Positions 18,506-27,345 of a DNA stretch of 64,000 bases are shown here, in pieces. The notes under the pieces were generated by a model, which was not told where the DNA came from, ran no database searches, and saw only the letters and a list, made by a program, of their open reading frames with translations. Position numbers and translations under genes: made by a program. The stretch covers positions 1 through 64,000 of the forward strand of contig JAOAQZ010000019.1 in NCBI GenBank assembly GCA_025210795.1. The letters run 5' to 3'. Position 1 is the first letter of the stretch. Each line of letters starts with the position of its first letter. Source of the stretch: Cohaesibacter sp. (GTDB taxonomy: Bacteria > Pseudomonadota > Alphaproteobacteria > Rhizobiales > Cohaesibacteraceae).

Positions 18506-21424
18506 TTAATGCGCCTCGTCCCAATTGTCCGCAGCTTGCGCATCAACCTTGATCGGCACTGACAATTGAAGCGCAGGCATGGCCGCCCCTTCCATCACGC
18601 TTTTGATGATGGGCATGGTGGCCTCCACTTCCTGCTCGGGCACTTCAAAGATCAATTCATCATGCACCTGCAAGAGCATTTGGGCGGACGAGCCACCCTT
18701 TAGCAAAGCATCATCCATCCGCACCATAGCGCGGCGAATGATATCGGCGGCAGATCCCTGAATGGGCGCATTGATGGCAGCGCGCTCCATAAAGGCCCGC
18801 ATTTGCGGATTTTTGCTGTTAATCTGCGGATAGTGGATTTTGCGCCCGAAGATGGTCTGCACATATCCCTGCTCACGCGCGGCTTGTTTGGTGTCTTCCA
18901 TATAGGTGCGGATACCGGGGAAGCGCTCGAAATACATATCGATATAGCTTTTGGCATCGGTGCGCGAAATGCCAAGCTGGTTGGCAAGCCCGAAGGCGGA
19001 AATGCCGTAGATAATACCAAAATTGATAGCCTTGGCGCGGCGGCGGGTCATCGGGTCCATGCCTTCAATCGGCTCACCGAACATTTCCGAGGCCGTCATG
19101 GCATGAATATCGAGCCCCTCTGCAAACGCCTGTTTCAGCGAGGCGATATCAGCCATATGGGCCAGAACCCGCAACTCGATCTGGCTATAGTCAGCCGAGA
19201 TCAGCTTGTTGCCAGCTTGCGCGACAAAGGCCGTGCGGATTTTGCGGCCTTCCTCTGTGCGGATTGGAATATTTTGCAGGTTCGGCTCGGACGAGGCAAG
19301 GCGGCCCGTTGTGGTCGAGGCCATGGAATAGCTGGTATGAACCCGCTTTGTCAGCGGATTGATAAATCCGGGCAGAGCATCTGTATAGGTGGATTTGAGC
19401 TTGGATAGCTGGCGCCATTCCACCACACGGGCAGGCAGGTCATGACCGGCGGCTGCGAGATCTTCAAGCACATTGGCAGAGGTAGACCATGCGCCGGTTT
19501 TGGTTTTCTTCCCCCCCGGCAGTCCCATATCCCCAAAGAGGATTTCACCCAATTGCTTGGGCGAGCCGATATTGAAGGGCTTTCCGGCAAGTGTATGGAT
19601 TTCTTCTTCAAGTGCGCCCATGCCTTGGGCAAAGGTGCCTGATAGGCCAGCGAGGATTTGCCGGTCCACTGCAATGCCGCGCTTTTCCATTTGCACCAGA
19701 ACGGGCACCAAAGGCCGCTCCAGCCGCTCATAAACAGTGGTCATACTGTCAGCTGCAAGGCGCGGTTTTAAAATCTGCCACAGGCGCAAGGTAACGTCAG
19801 CATCTTCGGCCGCATAGGCTGTCGCCTTGTCGATCTCGACCTTGTCAAAGGTGATCTGGCTTTTGCCGGTTCCTGCAACGTCCTTAAACGGGATTGGCTT
19901 ATGGCCCAGCCAATGCTCGGACAAATCATCCATGCCGTGATTATGCTGTCCGGCATCAAGCACGTAGGAGAGCAGCATTGTGTCATCAAGCGGCCCGAGC
20001 GTGATGTCATAACGGCTTAGGAGCAGGGCATCATATTTGAGATTTTGGCCAATCTTCAGAATTGCGGGATCTTCAAGCAGGGCTTTAAGCTGCGGCAGCG
20101 CCTCTTTTATGGAGATCTGGCCTTCGGCAAGACCGCCACCGAACATATCCCCCTCACCGCTTTGGTGGCCCAGCGGGATATAGCAAGCCTGACCCGGAGC
20201 AGTCGCCAGCGAGACACCGACCAGATTGGCCTGCATTGCATCAAGACTATCAGTTTCGGTATCAATGGCGACATAGCCAAGGCGTTTGGCTTCTGCCATC
20301 CAGTGACCCAGCCGAGCCATATCGCTCACCGTCTCATAGGCCTGATTGTCAACAGGGAGAGCTGCTATTTGGGCTGCAATCCTGTCTGCAAGCTCCTTGG
20401 GGCCTTCTCCGGCCTGCGCGATTGCCTCGCCAGAAGCTGACGCGTCCTCATTCCCGCCCGCTGCGGAAGAGGCAGGCGCTGGAGGCTCCCAGCCGGAGAT
20501 ATCAAGCTCGGCTGCTTCCACATGTTCGGCTTCTGTCTCGGTCGCCTCAGCAATCCGGCGGGTCAGGGTGGTGAAATTAAGCGCTTTGAGGAAGCCCACC
20601 AGTTTGACCCCGTCGAGATCATCCCGATAGAGATCGTCCATTTCCATTTCAAGCGGCACATCGGGCTTGAGATAGACCAGTTCCTTGGAAATACGGGCCT
20701 GATCTGCAAATTCAATCAGGTTTTCGCGACGTTTTTTCTGCTTGATGGTCTCGGCCCCTGCAAGCAGGCTTTCCAGATCGCCAAATTCATTGATTAAGAG
20801 AGCCGCCGTTTTGATGCCAATACCGGGAACGCCGGGGACATTGTCAACCGAATCGCCTGCAAGCGCCTGAACATCCACCACTTTATCCGGGGCAACGCCA
20901 AATTTCTCGACCACTTCATCATGGGAGATGCGTTTGTTTTTCATGGTATCGACCATGACCACACCGGGTTTGATCAGCTGCATCAAATCCTTGTCCGAGC
21001 CGACAATGGTAACGTCAGCTCCGGCTGCCAAGGCTTTTTCGACATAGGTTGCAATGATGTCGTCGGCCTCATAGCCGATTTGCTCAATTGCCGGAATATT
21101 AAAAGCGCGGACCGCATCCTTGATCAGGCCGAATTGGGGCCGTAAATCTTCCGGTGCTGGCGGGCGATGCGCTTTATATTGATCATAGATTTCATTGCGG
21201 AAAGTCTCGCCCTTGGCGTCAAAAATAACGGCAATATGGCTGGGATCGACCCCCGCAAGGCCCTTTTCGCCCTCCTGGATCAGTTTCCAGAGCATATTGC
21301 AAAAGCCGGAGACCGCCCCCACAGGCAATCCATCCGACTTGCGCGTAAGTGGCGGCAAGGCATGATAGGCGCGAAAGATATAAGAGGACCCATCCACCAA
21401 AAAGAGATGCGGTTTTTCAGCCAT
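18506..21424 (-). CDS. polA: DNA polymerase I
   Basis: Repair and Okazaki-fragment polymerase of 972 residues. The 5'-3' exonuclease (1-300) has the aspartate-rich sites (YEADD, GSDKDLMQ, GDSVDNVPG). The 3'-5' proofreading domain (about 370-560) keeps its catalytic residues: DTETDSL, NLKYD and YAAEDAD. The family A polymerase domain holds DYSQIELR, RRRAKAINFGIIYG and QVHDELIFE. Between the first two domains is a low-complexity Ala/Glu/Ser linker. The ATG at 21424 has GAGGAAA upstream and begins directly with the fold, so the longer frame from 21469 is not used. It converges on the DUF1801 gene with only 18 bases between stops. Confidence 0.97.
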   Translation of the reverse strand: MAEKPHLFLVDGSSYIFRAYHALPPLTRKSDGLPVGAVSGFCNMLWKLIQEGEKGLAGVDPSHIAVIFDAKGETFRNEIYDQYKAHRPPAPEDLRPQFGLIKDAVRAFNIPAIEQIGYEADDIIATYVEKALAAGADVTIVGSDKDLMQLIKPGVVMVDTMKNKRISHDEVVEKFGVAPDKVVDVQALAGDSVDNVPGVPGIGIKTAALLINEFGDLESLLAGAETIKQKKRRENLIEFADQARISKELVYLKPDVPLEMEMDDLYRDDLDGVKLVGFLKALNFTTLTRRIAEATETEAEHVEAAELDISGWEPPAPASSAAGGNEDASASGEAIAQAGEGPKELADRIAAQIAALPVDNQAYETVSDMARLGHWMAEAKRLGYVAIDTETDSLDAMQANLVGVSLATAPGQACYIPLGHQSGEGDMFGGGLAEGQISIKEALPQLKALLEDPAILKIGQNLKYDALLLSRYDITLGPLDDTMLLSYVLDAGQHNHGMDDLSEHWLGHKPIPFKDVAGTGKSQITFDKVEIDKATAYAAEDADVTLRLWQILKPRLAADSMTTVYERLERPLVPVLVQMEKRGIAVDRQILAGLSGTFAQGMGALEEEIHTLAGKPFNIGSPKQLGEILFGDMGLPGGKKTKTGAWSTSANVLEDLAAAGHDLPARVVEWRQLSKLKSTYTDALPGFINPLTKRVHTSYSMASTTTGRLASSEPNLQNIPIRTEEGRKIRTAFVAQAGNKLISADYSQIELRVLAHMADIASLKQAFAEGLDIHAMTASEMFGEPIEGMDPMTRRRAKAINFGIIYGISAFGLANQLGISRTDAKSYIDMYFERFPGIRTYMEDTKQAAREQGYVQTIFGRKIHYPQINSKNPQMRAFMERAAINAPIQGSAADIIRRAMVRMDDALLKGGSSAQMLLQVHDELIFEVPEQEVEATMPIIKSVMEGAAMPALQLSVPIKVDAQAADNWDEAH

Positions 21425-21597
21425 AGATTTTTCCTCTTTCTCCGCTGCCATATCATCGACCATGAACAAATCATGATCATGCTACAGGCCACCATAGCGA
21501 AAGCGAAAGAGGCGGGAAAGGGAAAATGGCAGTCACCCCCAGTCGGGGATGACGTCGTGATCAAAGCTCATGACAAATCTGCAGATTAGCGCGGAGC

Positions 21598-22626
21598 CTA
21601 TTCAGCCGGAGCTGTGGTGTGGGATTTGTGCGGCTTGATATGCGCCCAATGAGGGCGGGCATAAAGGAAGGTGCCAATCTTTGTCAGCTTCACAAGCTCA
21701 TACATAAGCACCGCACCCGAGACGGCGACAAGAAAGACCACCAGCGAGGCAAGCCCCGTTCCGCACATGGCACACAGGCTGGCAAAGGAGATGCGCGTAA
21801 TCACCATGGGCAGGAAGAAGCCAAGATAGATCGGCAAGGAATGGGTGCCGCAATAGTTAAACAAGGCTCCAATACCTTTATTGGGCATAATCGCCATGAG
21901 TGAGACGACAGCAAGAATGCCGCTCAGGCCCAGAATCGCCGCCATTGGCGTGCTGAGATGAAAGCCCATCGTAACCATCAAGCCATTGATCAGCGCCCAG
22001 ACGACAAGCCCGCTTATCACCGAAATTGGATGCTCCTTGGCAGAATGGGCCAGACGGAACCAGAATTCACGCCCGAAATAGCCAATAAGGAAGAAGAGAT
22101 AATAGTCAGCAAAACGGTTGAGAATAAAGTTTTCTGCGTCCTGCAAAGCAATTTTAAGGCAAAGCGCCAAGATGATCTGGCCTAGAACCGGCGCCTTATA
22201 GGTAAGGCGCAGGACCAGAAAGAAGATGGGCAGGAGATAGATGAACCAAAGAAGGCCAAAGGGTTCGATAAAGGCGGTAAAATAGGCAAGAATTGTGCCT
22301 TCAATGCCAAGGGTCTGGGCGAAATAGGGGCCTTTGAAGATGAAATTGATCGTGAGCCACAAAATATAGAAATAAAAGAAATGGGCGAACTTGCTATCAA
22401 AAAAGCTCCGCCAATCCTGCGTCATGGCTTTTGCGGCAAAAAGCCCTGCAATAGCAAAAAAGACCGGCATCCGGAAGGGCTCTGCAAAGGTGATGAAAGC
22501 ATGCATCCAGCCTTCCATCCCGAACTGTTTTTCAACCCCTGCGGTTGAATGCAGCATGACAACAAGCAGGATTGTCAGTCCTTTTGCCTTGTCAACCCAT
22601 TCAATTCGTTGTGGTTTTTTCGCCAT
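21598..22626 (-). CDS. Membrane acyltransferase 3 family protein (OpgC/OafA-like)
   Basis: Polytopic protein of 342 residues with about ten membrane helices. The N-terminal block EWVDKAKGLTILLVVMLHS has the helix-1 histidine of the family; FRMPVFFAIAGLF and GLLWFIYLLP follow the usual pattern. Members transfer acetyl or succinyl groups to periplasmic glucans, O-antigen or other glycans. The substrate cannot be inferred here because the neighbours are housekeeping genes. Confidence 0.82.
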   Translation of the reverse strand: MAKKPQRIEWVDKAKGLTILLVVMLHSTAGVEKQFGMEGWMHAFITFAEPFRMPVFFAIAGLFAAKAMTQDWRSFFDSKFAHFFYFYILWLTINFIFKGPYFAQTLGIEGTILAYFTAFIEPFGLLWFIYLLPIFFLVLRLTYKAPVLGQIILALCLKIALQDAENFILNRFADYYLFFLIGYFGREFWFRLAHSAKEHPISVISGLVVWALINGLMVTMGFHLSTPMAAILGLSGILAVVSLMAIMPNKGIGALFNYCGTHSLPIYLGFFLPMVITRISFASLCAMCGTGLASLVVFLVAVSGAVLMYELVKLTKIGTFLYARPHWAHIKPHKSHTTAPAE

Positions 22627-22677
22627 CCCGGCCTCCCTAACTAGGGTAAATCCTAGCTCACCCCCGCAAAGGTTGCA

Positions 22678-22849
22678 TTAACCGAGAGGAAGCGGAACCG
22701 GTTAATTGTCTTTATCGTTAATGAAGTATGTTAAGGACTTTGGTTAACAGCGCCCTTTACATCCAATTGATCACGCCCTCAATTGCTAAGGTTTTCGGCT
22801 GTTAACCCGGTGTTTTGACCCCGCTTTTACACTGGCGAATCGAGGAATC
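22678..22849. promoter_or_regulatory. Cluster of TTAA and GANTC words before the PBP1A gene
   Basis: This lies in a gene-free 322-base divergent region (22627-22948). TTAA words occur at 22678, 22702, 22718, 22731, 22744 and 22802, several as TTAAC or GTTAA, and two GAATC sites at 22837 and 22845. These are the core words of CtrA binding and CcrM methylation in alphaproteobacteria, though none gives the full TTAA-n7-TTAA pair. An imperfect dyad CTAGG-n5-CCTAG also lies just upstream of the acyltransferase start (about 22640-22655). Confidence 0.35.
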
Positions 22850-22948
22850 ATTTCAAGCTTTGTCCCTTTGCCTATCTATTGCCGCATTGGCAGCGCAAAG
22901 GTTCGGCCAATAAAGACCAAATGCCAGCGATAAGGTCCGCTCAGACAC

Positions 22949-25144
22949 ATGACGCGCAAACGTCCGCCACAAACCCCGCCCAAACGCGGCCCAAAAAAAT
23001 CAGGCAATGCCTCAAAAGCATCGGGCCGGACCCGTGCCGGGGGGGATATCCATCTGCATGAAGAGGATAGAAGTCTGCCTCAGGCCCATGCTGGCAAGGC
23101 ACCAAGAGGGGCCAAGGGCAAAGGGGCTGCAGGAAAATCCCGCAAAGGGGGAAAGGGCAGCAAACAGGGAGCAAAAAGATCCAGAGGCCTGTTTGGCACG
23201 CTCTTTGGCTTTGTGTTTCGTTTTGTCCGCTTTCTGGTTTATTGGGGCGTTATTCTGGGCATTTGGGGCGGTATCGCTGCCGCTGGCATCATCCTTTATT
23301 ATGGCGCGCAATTGCCACAATCCACCGATTGGGGCATTCCTGATCGGCCACCCAATATCCAGATCATCAGTCATGATGGCGGGCTAATTGGCAACAGGGG
23401 CAAAACGGGCGGGCAGGAAATCCGCCTATCCAGCTTGCCGCCCTATTTACCTGATGCGGTGGTGGCGATTGAGGATCATCGTTTCTATTCGCATTTCGGG
23501 TTCGATCCCATTGGCTTTACCCGTGCCATGGTCACCAATGTAGTCAAGGGACGTTTGGCGCAGGGCGGCTCGACCCTGACACAGCAATTGGCGAAAAACC
23601 TGTTTTTGGAGCATAAGCGCACTATTGAGCGTAAAGTGCAGGAGCTGATCCTTGCCATTTGGCTTGAGACCAAATTCACCAAGGATGAGATCCTTGAGAT
23701 GTATCTCAACCGGGTCTATTTCGGGGCTGGAGCTACGGGCGTGGATGCAGCGGCCCGCACCTATTATAACAAGCCTGCCTCAATGGTTACCTTGTCCGAG
23801 GCTGCAACCATTGCCGGGCTTTTGAAAGCCCCGTCCCGGCTTGCCCCCAATCGCCATCCCAAGCGGGCAAAGGCGCGGGCCAAACTTGTGCTTGCTGCCA
23901 TGGAGCGTGAGGGCTTTATTACGCCCAAAGAGCGCAAACTGGCGCTAACCATGCCGGTCAAGGCCGTGGAGCGGCACCGGACCAATTCTCTTAATTATGT
24001 CTCGGACTGGATCATGGAGCAGCTGCCTTCCTATGTGGAGGATGTCAGCGAAGATCTCATTGTCCAGACCTCGCTTGATCTGCGCATGCAATCCCTCGCC
24101 GAGCGGGCTATTTCCTCCGCTCTTGATACATCAGGCAAGAAATATGGCGTCAGCCAAGGGGCTTTGGTATCCGCCTCCCCCGATGGAGCGGTGCGCGCCC
24201 TTGTGGGGGGACGGTCCTATCAGACCAGCCAGTTTAATCGGGCAATCAAGGCCAAGCGCCAACCGGGCAGTGCTTTCAAGCCCTTTGTCTATCTCGCTTC
24301 TCTCGAACTGGGCAACCAGCCTGAAGATTTGCGCGTTGACGAGCCGGTCTCTTTCCGCGGCTGGGCACCGAAGAATTATTCCAAGAAATATATGGGACAG
24401 GTGAGCCTTCGCCGGGCCCTTGCCCTGTCGCTTAACACAGTCGCTGCCCAGCTTGCCTTTGAAGTGGGGCCGCGAACGGTGGCTGATATTGCCCATCGTC
24501 TTGGCATTCGCTCCAAGCTGGCCAATAACCCCTCCATCGCCCTTGGCACATCGGAAGTCACACCGCTGGAGCTGGTGGGTGCCTATTTGCCCTTTGCCAA
24601 TGGGGGATTGCGGCGTGAGCCTTATATCATCACGCGGATCGCCACCAAGTCCGGTGATATCCTCTATACCCATCCGTCACTCCCGGCAAAGCAGGTGATT
24701 GCGCCGGCAGTTCTGAGCAATATCAATTCGATGATGCAGGAAACCCTTATTTCAGGCACGGGCAAGAAGGCACTTCTGCCCGGACGGCCAGCGGGCGGCA
24801 AGACCGGTACATCCCAAAATTATCGCGATGCGTGGTTCATTGGATATACCGCCAATCTGGTAACGGGGCTGTGGTTCGGCAATGACAATGGCAAACCCAC
24901 CAAGAAAGCCTCTGGCGGCAATTTGCCTGCCTCCACCTGGAAGGCCTATATGACAGGGGCCCATAACGGCATGAATATTGCTGCCCTGCCCGGTGTCAGC
25001 GCCCAGCAATTGGCGGCAACCCGCCAGCAACTTGGCGGGGAGAGCAATCCTTGGGTTAATCCAGATCTTCTGCCAGCGGATCAGGAGGCTGCCCCGCCCT
25101 TGCCCAAACCTCGCGGCTTTTTCTCACGGCTCTTTGGTGGCTAA
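22949..25144 (+). CDS. Penicillin-binding protein 1A family, bifunctional peptidoglycan synthase
   Basis: Inner-membrane protein of 731 residues that polymerises and cross-links peptidoglycan. A cytoplasmic tail of about 80 residues, very rich in Lys, Arg and Gly, precedes the single membrane anchor (about 85-118). The GT51 transglycosylase has EDHRFYSHFG and GGSTLTQQLAKNL. The transpeptidase has the catalytic Ser in PGSAFKPF, the SxN motif in LSLNTVA and GGKTGTSQNYRDAWF. It is a lone gene; no good Shine-Dalgarno precedes the ATG, so the start could be slightly different. Confidence 0.93.
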   Translation: MTRKRPPQTPPKRGPKKSGNASKASGRTRAGGDIHLHEEDRSLPQAHAGKAPRGAKGKGAAGKSRKGGKGSKQGAKRSRGLFGTLFGFVFRFVRFLVYWGVILGIWGGIAAAGIILYYGAQLPQSTDWGIPDRPPNIQIISHDGGLIGNRGKTGGQEIRLSSLPPYLPDAVVAIEDHRFYSHFGFDPIGFTRAMVTNVVKGRLAQGGSTLTQQLAKNLFLEHKRTIERKVQELILAIWLETKFTKDEILEMYLNRVYFGAGATGVDAAARTYYNKPASMVTLSEAATIAGLLKAPSRLAPNRHPKRAKARAKLVLAAMEREGFITPKERKLALTMPVKAVERHRTNSLNYVSDWIMEQLPSYVEDVSEDLIVQTSLDLRMQSLAERAISSALDTSGKKYGVSQGALVSASPDGAVRALVGGRSYQTSQFNRAIKAKRQPGSAFKPFVYLASLELGNQPEDLRVDEPVSFRGWAPKNYSKKYMGQVSLRRALALSLNTVAAQLAFEVGPRTVADIAHRLGIRSKLANNPSIALGTSEVTPLELVGAYLPFANGGLRREPYIITRIATKSGDILYTHPSLPAKQVIAPAVLSNINSMMQETLISGTGKKALLPGRPAGGKTGTSQNYRDAWFIGYTANLVTGLWFGNDNGKPTKKASGGNLPASTWKAYMTGAHNGMNIAALPGVSAQQLAATRQQLGGESNPWVNPDLLPADQEAAPPLPKPRGFFSRLFGG

Positions 25145-25148
25145 CGCC

Positions 25149-25164
25149 TAGGGTCTGGACCCTA
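25149..25164. terminator. Possible terminator hairpin between PBP1A and bcr-like genes
   Basis: TAGGGT-CTGG-ACCCTA forms a small perfect hairpin in the 33-base gap of this convergent pair. No T-run follows on either strand, so termination is uncertain. Confidence 0.4.
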
Positions 25165-25177
25165 AGCTCAAAGGGCA

Positions 25178-26383
25178 TCAAGCAGCTTCTCGCCGGGCTG
25201 TGCGACTGGCGAGATAGGCTGTGAGGCTGAGCAAGGCACAGACAGCTATGGTGGTCACGAGGGGCCAAGGGCCAAGGTCGATCTTGTGGCCGACCCAAAT
25301 GCCTACAATGGCGGCAAAAGTCATTTGCGCAAAGCCCACAAGAGAAGATGCGGCCCCTGCCCCTTTGGGAAAGGGCATGATGGCCTGCGCCATGCTTTGC
25401 GGCAAAGTGAGGCCAACGCCGACCATATAGAGCATCATCGGGGCGACCAACTCACTTGCATGGCCAAAGCTTAAGGACTGCCCGAGCATCAGCAAAACAC
25501 CCCCCAGCAACATGGCGGCGATGCCCAATTGCAAAACCCTTTGCGGCCCCTTTCGCATCACCAGACGCGAGCCAATCATCGTGCCGATCACGTAAGACAG
25601 AGCACAAAGGCCGAATGAGATGCCAAAGAGCAATTCCGATAGGCCATAAGTTCCCTGCAAAATGAAAGAAGAGCCGGAAATAAAGGCAAAAAGGCCACCA
25701 TAGGTGCCCAAAACCACGCCAAGATAGCCCCAGAAGGCTGCATTGCGCAGCATGGGCAAAAAGGCATGGAAGAAAGTTCTGATCTTGAAAGGAGGTTGCT
25801 CGGCGCGCTTTTCTTCGCCGCAGCTTTCTTCAAAGGCCCAATAGACAAGGCCAATCAGCGCTACCCCAAAGAGACTGGCGGCCCAGAAATTGGCCTCCCA
25901 GTCAAAGAGCCGCTGCAGCACACCGCCCAAAACGGGGGCGACGGCGGGCACAAGCCCCATGATTGATCCCATGCGCGACAGCTCTTGCCCCGCTCTCGCC
26001 CCTTCATACAAATCCCGCACAATAGAACGAGCCAGCACGATGGGGCCAGAGCCGCCCACTGCCTGAATGAAGCGGCCAAAGATCAACCCTTCGATCGAGC
26101 TTGCCATCGCGCAAATCCATGATCCGGCGACAAAGAGGGCAAGCGCCACAAGAAGGACCGGACGGCGACCTTTTCGGTCCGACCACGGCCCATAGAAAAT
26201 TTGCCCCACAGCATAGCCGCCCAAAAAGACACTCAATGTCATTTGCACCGACGAAGCCTCAGCCCCCAAGGCAGCACCGATTGATGGCAAGGATGGCAGA
26301 TACATATCCGTTGAAAGGGGACCGATGGCGGTGAGCATCGCCAAAAGAAAGGTCAGGGCAAATGTATCGGGTCTGAAGGGCAT
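25178..26383 (-). CDS. Bcr/CflA family drug-resistance MFS exporter
   Basis: Major-facilitator transporter of 401 residues with twelve predicted membrane helices. The start MPFRPDTFALTFLLAMLTAIGPLSTDMYLPSLP carries the D-x-Y-L-P hallmark of the Bcr/CflA group. The loop 2-3 motif is GPWSDRKGRRP, and motif C-like VPAVAPVLGG marks it as an antiporter. Substrates of relatives include bicyclomycin, chloramphenicol and some metabolites. I use the ATG at 26383 rather than the TTG at 26398; neither has a clear ribosome site. Confidence 0.9.
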   Translation of the reverse strand: MPFRPDTFALTFLLAMLTAIGPLSTDMYLPSLPSIGAALGAEASSVQMTLSVFLGGYAVGQIFYGPWSDRKGRRPVLLVALALFVAGSWICAMASSIEGLIFGRFIQAVGGSGPIVLARSIVRDLYEGARAGQELSRMGSIMGLVPAVAPVLGGVLQRLFDWEANFWAASLFGVALIGLVYWAFEESCGEEKRAEQPPFKIRTFFHAFLPMLRNAAFWGYLGVVLGTYGGLFAFISGSSFILQGTYGLSELLFGISFGLCALSYVIGTMIGSRLVMRKGPQRVLQLGIAAMLLGGVLLMLGQSLSFGHASELVAPMMLYMVGVGLTLPQSMAQAIMPFPKGAGAASSLVGFAQMTFAAIVGIWVGHKIDLGPWPLVTTIAVCALLSLTAYLASRTARREAA

Positions 26384-26510
26384 GGCAATCCGCGACAAAA
26401 GGGTGGGCAGACGAAGGAAGCGCGTTCCTTTGCCCCATCAAAACCGAAAATAGTTTCAATAGCAACTATTTTTTGCCGATACTGCTTTTCAACACGTCGC
26501 GCACAGTTCC

Positions 26511-27287
26511 TTATGGCGCTCCATAGGCATGAAGATCCCGACCATATTGTTTGAGCCAGACTTTTGCTTCTTCAAAGTCGGGGCATATATCTTCAACATG
26601 GGCCCAAAACCGGGGAGAATGGTTCATTTCGCGCAAATGGGCCACTTCATGGGCAGCCAGATAATTAAGCACAAAGGGGGGCGCAAAGATGATCCGCCAT
26701 GAAAAGGATAAAACCCGCGCAGACGAGCAAGAGCCCCAGCGGCTTGTTGTATCCTTGATGCGAATAGAAGACGGTTTCACATCCAGCGCCTTTGCATGAC
26801 AATCAACCGCGTCGCTTAAATCTTCGCGGGCCTGTTTTTTAAGCCAATCGGTAACGCGGCGCGCAAAATGGGCTTCATCGCCGCTGACCATAAGCCTGTG
26901 ACGGCCTCCTTCGACCAAGAGGCGTACCGTTCCACGCTTTTGTCCCACATGACAAAGCTCATGTGGGATATCCCGCACAGGGATCGTCGCGCCAGCAGTG
27001 AAGGGAATATGCTCGGCCCGCGCCTCTTGGCGTGCGACAAGCCAATCCCGATTGGCCTCAAGAAAGGCTTTGATCTTGCGCTCAGACAAGCCGGGCGGGA
27101 TGGTGGCAACAGGCTCTCCACTACGGGGATCGAGCCTTAAGATCAGCCGCTTTGCCCGCGGATTGGGTTTAAGCCGCACCTTGATTGCGTCTTCCCCCTC
27201 TTCTCCATCAAGCCCAAGCGTGATCTGTCCTTCTGCCAGTGCAGACGATCTCTCTTGAAAGGAGTTTGGGAAAGGACGAAAGGGCAT
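26511..27287 (-). CDS. M48/YgjP-type zinc metallopeptidase (DUF45)
   Basis: Protein of 258 residues. The zinc site AAHEVAHLREMNHSPRFW (HExxH plus a downstream His) lies near the C-terminus, preceded by DTTSRWGSCSSARVLSFSWR, the usual DUF45/WLM-type block. There is no signal peptide or membrane helix, so it is cytosolic. The physiological substrate is not known for this family. It is followed 59 bases upstream on the same strand by the ABC exporter gene, so the two might be co-transcribed. Confidence 0.85.
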   Translation of the reverse strand: MPFRPFPNSFQERSSALAEGQITLGLDGEEGEDAIKVRLKPNPRAKRLILRLDPRSGEPVATIPPGLSERKIKAFLEANRDWLVARQEARAEHIPFTAGATIPVRDIPHELCHVGQKRGTVRLLVEGGRHRLMVSGDEAHFARRVTDWLKKQAREDLSDAVDCHAKALDVKPSSIRIKDTTSRWGSCSSARVLSFSWRIIFAPPFVLNYLAAHEVAHLREMNHSPRFWAHVEDICPDFEEAKVWLKQYGRDLHAYGAP

Positions 27288-27345
27288 ATATCAGTCGGTC
27301 CTTTGAGCGATTATCAAGGAAAGAAGCGCGAATGGGGCCTCAAGA

